Shown here in pieces: positions 60,929 through 64,000 of a DNA stretch of 64,000 nt (within the stretch, counting starts at the first letter, position 1; the number at the start of each line of letters is the position of its first letter). A program made the position numbers and the translations under genes. The notes under the pieces were generated by a model. It was not told the origin of the DNA. It searched no databases and worked only from the letters and a program-made list of their open reading frames with translations. Source of the stretch: Chloroflexota bacterium (GTDB lineage: Bacteria; Chloroflexota; Anaerolineae; UBA1429). The stretch covers positions 1-64,000 of the forward strand of contig JAAYDC010000013.1 of the NCBI GenBank assembly GCA_012729455.1. The letters run 5' to 3'.

Positions 60929-62065
60929 TTACGGGAGTACTGCCAACTCGTGCGCCAGCGGCAGGACCTCGAGGGTCTGAGCGCGGTCCATCTCCAGCGG
61001 GATCGGCATGGGGATGCCGCGCCAATGGCGTGTGGTAAAGGCCGGGAAGGCGCACCGGATGAACTGCTCGCATGTCAGATGCGGCAGATCGTTGCAGGTA
61101 AGCAGAGCGTGGTGCGCCAGCAGCACCTGCTGCGAGCTCAGGCGGTCGAGTACGGTATCCAGGTTGGTCTCGGTGATGCTGATGTTGATGCCCACCAACC
61201 CGTGCGTGGCAGCCAGGGCCGGCAGGTTGTGCTCGATACTGCCGCAGGAATGGATCACGGTGCCGCCCCAGGCGCGTGCGATGCGCTCGTTATAGGGCAC
61301 TCCAAACTCGCGATAGAGGCGCGGCGAAACGACTGCCAGCAAGTCCTCGCTGAGTGCCACCCCTGCCGCACGCGGCATCCACACGGATGGCATGCAGTGC
61401 AGCGGCACCCAGTCGCCCTCGGAAGCCTCACTGACCAAGCGCAGGTAGCGGATATAGTCGTTGGTCACCAGCTCCAGCAGGGCGTGCACCGCCTCGGGGG
61501 CTTCCATCATCGCCATGATCAAATCCTGAGTACCCCACAGGTTGCTGGCAAGGTCGAGCGGCCCCTGCATGTCGGGCATCTGGATGGGGATGCGCCCATG
61601 GGTGAGCGCGCGCCAGGTGCGGATCATCTCGAGGAACTCGGCCGCCACACCCTCTCGCGTGAAATCGGGCGGTACCAGGCTGTAGACATCCGCCGGGTCA
61701 TTGATGATCGGTTCAGCCCAGATGTGTCCGCCCGTCTCGATCTCACGCGCACCATAAGGTGTGGTGAGCAGGCCCTGGCGAAGACCCGGAAAGAGCGAAG
61801 GGATGTAATCATCCGTCAACACCGCGCGCGCGATAATGCTCTCCAGCTGGCCGCGTAGGCTGGCCTCGGCTTTCAATTCGCCCTCTGGTACAGGCGCTTC
61901 ATCGGCTGCTGCGTCTGCGGGCAGGTGAGTAAAGACAAAGGGCAAGCGGTCGGGCAGTTCATGCCCGAACCACACCGCCGCCAGGCGCCGGCGGCTGGCA
62001 TTGATGCGCTCGGGCGGATATAACCGATCGATCTCGTCCAGCAGGGTATTGATGACCTGGCTCAT
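60929..62065 (-). CDS. Uroporphyrinogen decarboxylase-fold (MtaA/CmuA-like) protein
   Basis: A 378-residue protein of the URO-D superfamily, which includes heme enzymes and the corrinoid methyltransferases MtaA, MtbA and CmuA. Visible motifs are RRRLAAVWFGHELPDRLPFV near the start, RIPIQMPDMQGPLDLASNLW, VPLHCMPSVWMPRAAGVAL and GGTVIHSCGSIEHNLPALAA, whose His and Cys fit the zinc site of the methyltransferase group. No corrinoid protein is nearby. Such proteins often sit in sugar or methylated-compound operons with no known reaction. Its start overlaps the adenosine-kinase-family gene by 4 bp. Confidence 0.82.
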   Translation of the reverse strand: MSQVINTLLDEIDRLYPPERINASRRRLAAVWFGHELPDRLPFVFTHLPADAAADEAPVPEGELKAEASLRGQLESIIARAVLTDDYIPSLFPGLRQGLLTTPYGAREIETGGHIWAEPIINDPADVYSLVPPDFTREGVAAEFLEMIRTWRALTHGRIPIQMPDMQGPLDLASNLWGTQDLIMAMMEAPEAVHALLELVTNDYIRYLRLVSEASEGDWVPLHCMPSVWMPRAAGVALSEDLLAVVSPRLYREFGVPYNERIARAWGGTVIHSCGSIEHNLPALAATHGLVGINISITETNLDTVLDRLSSQQVLLAHHALLTCNDLPHLTCEQFIRCAFPAFTTRHWRGIPMPIPLEMDRAQTLEVLPLAHELAVLP

Positions 62066-62547
62066 GCTTTATAGCCGATCGTGCGCAAGAATTGGGTGCG
62101 CCAGGCGACGCCCTCGGGCCCCTCAATGCCGCTGGGAGCAGAACCATCGATGACCCCAAGAATGCCGCGTCCCTGCTCGCTGACGGCTACGATTACCTCG
62201 AGCGGGTTGGCAGTGGCGCAGTAGATGCCGCACACCTCGGGCACAGCCTGCACCGCTTTGAGCACGTTGCTGGGGTAGTAGCCCTCCCCCAGGAAGATGA
62301 TAAAGCTGTGTCCAGCGCCCAGAGCGAGGGCATTTTGTGCAGCCAGCTCTGTAAGGACAGGATCGGTGCCGGAGCAGCGCACCAGGCAGGCGCCTGAGGC
62401 TTCGCAAAAGGCCAGCCCGAAACGGATGCCCGGCACTGCACCCACCAGAGCCTCGTGCAGGTCTTCGACGGTCTTGATAAAGTGCGACTGCCCGAGGATC
62501 AGGTTTACCTCGGCAGGCTTGACGATCTTGATGCTTTCCAACTGCAT
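62062..62547 (-). CDS. Adenosine-specific kinase family protein
   Basis: A 161-residue protein. ATG at 62547 follows aggagcgttgcc. The sequence shows IVKPAEVNLILGQSHFIKTV, VGAVPGIRFGLAFCEASGAC, AGHSFIIFLGEGYYPSNVL and GIYCATANPLEVIVAVSEQG, matching the small archaeal and bacterial family named after an adenosine-binding crystal structure. The kinase activity of the family is weakly supported. It overlaps the URO-D-like gene by ATGA, so the two act together or at least are co-expressed. Confidence 0.9.
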   Translation of the reverse strand: MQLESIKIVKPAEVNLILGQSHFIKTVEDLHEALVGAVPGIRFGLAFCEASGACLVRCSGTDPVLTELAAQNALALGAGHSFIIFLGEGYYPSNVLKAVQAVPEVCGIYCATANPLEVIVAVSEQGRGILGVIDGSAPSGIEGPEGVAWRTQFLRTIGYKA

Positions 62548-62665
62548 GGCAACGCTCCTAGGTGATGTCAGAGCTACGATATCATCCCCAAATGGGGGTG
62601 TCAACAGCTTTGCGGGGCGTCCTGTTTTGCATTATGCTAAGCGCAATCCACCTGCAGGAGCCAGG

Positions 62666-63295
62666 ATGTCCTGCCTCAGAAAGTCAAGCATCCGAGCGTT
62701 ACTGGGCGCGATTGTTGTATGCAGCCTGCTGCTGACTGGTTGCGACCCGGTGCATCAGATGCGCATCGAAAACCGCACCACCAAAAAGATCTCGGTGGGC
62801 GTCGAACCACTCGGGCGCGATTTCGTGCTGGCGGGCTGCTCGGTACGCGTGCATCGCTGGGCAGGGCCGCCTCTGCCGGGTAAACCGATCACCTTTACAG
62901 CGATTTACGCCGAACGCCATGAGCCGCTCAGCACCACCGTGCTGACCGCCACCAACTCGAGCGATCCCGGTTTTGTGCTCAAGCTGACATCGGCGATCGA
63001 CCACTGCCCCGGCGACATCACCGACCGCTACCAGCTGTGGGTGCACAACCAGACCAACCTGGACCTGACTGTGGCGCCCAAGGGCCAGGAGCCGATGCTG
63101 GTGCGAGCCGGCAGCGACACGCTCCTGGGCCCGTACGTTGGCAGCATCAGCGCAGTGTGGGGTGAGATCGGCATCTTCGCAGCGCCCTACCAGCCCAAAT
63201 CCGGGCAGTTACGCCCGGTTCGCGAGCTGATGGTAGAGTACCCCCTTGGCGAAGTGCCCACCGGACACCTGACCCTGACGGGCGAGCTCAAGTGA
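62666..63295 (+). CDS. Hypothetical lipoprotein
   Basis: A 209-residue secreted protein with caggagcc before ATG. Basic N-terminus, hydrophobic core (ALLGAIVVCSLLLTG) and lipobox LLTGC give a lipidated Cys near residue 26. Two similar halves begin with HQMRIENRTTKKISVGVEPL and LWVHNQTNLDLTVAPKGQEP, suggesting two repeated beta domains. Family not recognised. It may bind to the cell surface or envelope. trmD starts 27 bp downstream. Confidence 0.8.
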   Translation: MSCLRKSSIRALLGAIVVCSLLLTGCDPVHQMRIENRTTKKISVGVEPLGRDFVLAGCSVRVHRWAGPPLPGKPITFTAIYAERHEPLSTTVLTATNSSDPGFVLKLTSAIDHCPGDITDRYQLWVHNQTNLDLTVAPKGQEPMLVRAGSDTLLGPYVGSISAVWGEIGIFAAPYQPKSGQLRPVRELMVEYPLGEVPTGHLTLTGELK

Positions 63296-63322
63296 TGATG
63301 TGTGTTGAATCGGCAAGTGCGC

Positions 63323-64000
63323 ATGCGTTTTGATATACTGACACTCTTTCCGCAACTGTTTGATGCGATCTTTAGCGAGAGCATCTTGGCCAAGGCCCAG
63401 ACAGAAGGCCTGGCAGAGATCCGCGTGCACAATATCCGCGATTGGGCGCTCGACAAACACCACATCACCGACGATACCCCCTACGGCGGCGGCGGCGGCA
63501 TGGTGATGAAGGCCGAGCCGATTCTGCTGGCGATCGATGCTCTGCTGGGCGAGGGGTTTGCCGCGGCGCAAAAGGCCAGCGGTGATGTAAAGGTGCCGAT
63601 CATCCTGCTGACGCCGACGGGCACACTGTTTAACCAAACCTGCGCGCGCACCTTGGAAGGCTACAGCCGTATGATCCTGATCTGCGGGCGATACGAGGGC
63701 GTGGATGAGCGCGTGAGCAGCCTGGCCGTGACCCACGAGCTCTCGATCGGCGATTATGTGCTTTCGGGCGGCGAGATCGCCGCGATGGTAGTGGTAGAGG
63801 CCGTCACCCGCCTGGTGCCCGGCGTGCTGGGTGATATGCGCGCTATGATCGACGATTCGCATTCCTCCGGGCTGCTCGAATACCCGCATTATACCAAGCC
63901 GGCCGAGGTGCGCGGCTTGGGCGTGCCGGAGGTACTCACCTCGGGCAACCATGCCCGCATTGCGCATTGGCGCCGCGAACAGGCCCTCTTGCGCACCCGC
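63323..64000 (+). CDS. trmD: tRNA (guanine-N1)-methyltransferase TrmD, truncated by the window end
   Basis: The first 226 residues of TrmD, which methylates G37 of tRNAs to prevent frameshifting. It starts [20 protein letters not shown] and contains [32 protein letters not shown] and [20 protein letters not shown], the trefoil-knot SAM site. The frame is still open at position 64000. An upstream GTG in frame (63302) is possible, but the ATG gives the normal family start. Confidence 0.96.
   Translation, partial: MRFDILTLFPQLFDAIFSESILAKAQTEGLAEIRVHNIRDWALDKHHITDDTPYGGGGGMVMKAEPILLAIDALLGEGFAAAQKASGDVKVPIILLTPTGTLFNQTCARTLEGYSRMILICGRYEGVDERVSSLAVTHELSIGDYVLSGGEIAAMVVVEAVTRLVPGVLGDMRAMIDDSHSSGLLEYPHYTKPAEVRGLGVPEVLTSGNHARIAHWRREQALLRTR

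Overview
The window looks like chromosomal DNA from a GC-rich, anaerobic, carbohydrate-degrading bacterium, most likely a Chloroflexota (Anaerolineae-type) lineage and quite possibly a metagenome assembly. This is an inference from gene content: many intracellular-type glycosidases (two GH2 beta-mannosidase-like, GH42-like, GH29, DUF4038), a DUF6259 protein, a flavodiiron protein, a tungstate transporter with molybdopterin genes, MinD/ferredoxin ATPases and URO-D/MtaA-like proteins. No rRNA or taxon-defining marker is present. Two genes carry frameshifts, so part of the window is either decaying or contains sequence errors.

1-6100: the end of a type I-C-like CRISPR array (two 32-bp repeats) abutting a truncated mobile-element-like gene, a frameshifted methyltransferase, then a cluster led by a PadR regulator: two NifX-like proteins, a DUF5320 protein, a ferredoxin and two MinD-type ATPases with inserted ferredoxin domains. 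No nitrogenase genes are seen. The region ends at an initiator tRNA.

6200-24400: tRNA-fMet, a DivIC/FtsB-like gene with an elaborate upstream leader (tiny ORF, Shine-Dalgarno-sequestering element, terminator), a phosphonate pair (phnX plus Fe-alcohol dehydrogenase), sugar-nucleotide genes including a sugar kinase/UDP-sugar pyrophosphorylase fusion, a multi-TM glycosyltransferase, an isomerase-like protein, an acetyl esterase, a nitroreductase, a CBS/CorC membrane protein and the first glycosidases.

24400-36000: CHAP-domain secreted protein, NAD synthetase with an altered glutaminase site, GH29, DUF4038 and GH2 enzymes, a flavodiiron protein, class II aldolase and tRNA-Leu(CAA).

36000-47300: ECF sigma/anti-sigma pair, ftsY, prfB with the classic programmed frameshift, an MBL hydrolase, an RpiR regulator, a 6S-like structured RNA, aspS, a sulfatase/creatininase pair, a HpaI-type aldolase and a second nitroreductase.

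47300-54800: a coherent tungsten/molybdenum block on the minus strand. moaB-moeA-moeA-moaA-moaC-MOSC overlap as one operon, followed by a Moco-type riboswitch with its own attenuator and then tupB-tupC-tupA.

55100-64000: an oligopeptide-type ABC transporter (binding protein and two ATPases, no permeases), a multiply frameshifted DUF6259 gene, an MtaA/URO-D-like protein coupled to an adenosine-specific-kinase family protein, a lipoprotein and the start of trmD, which runs off the window.
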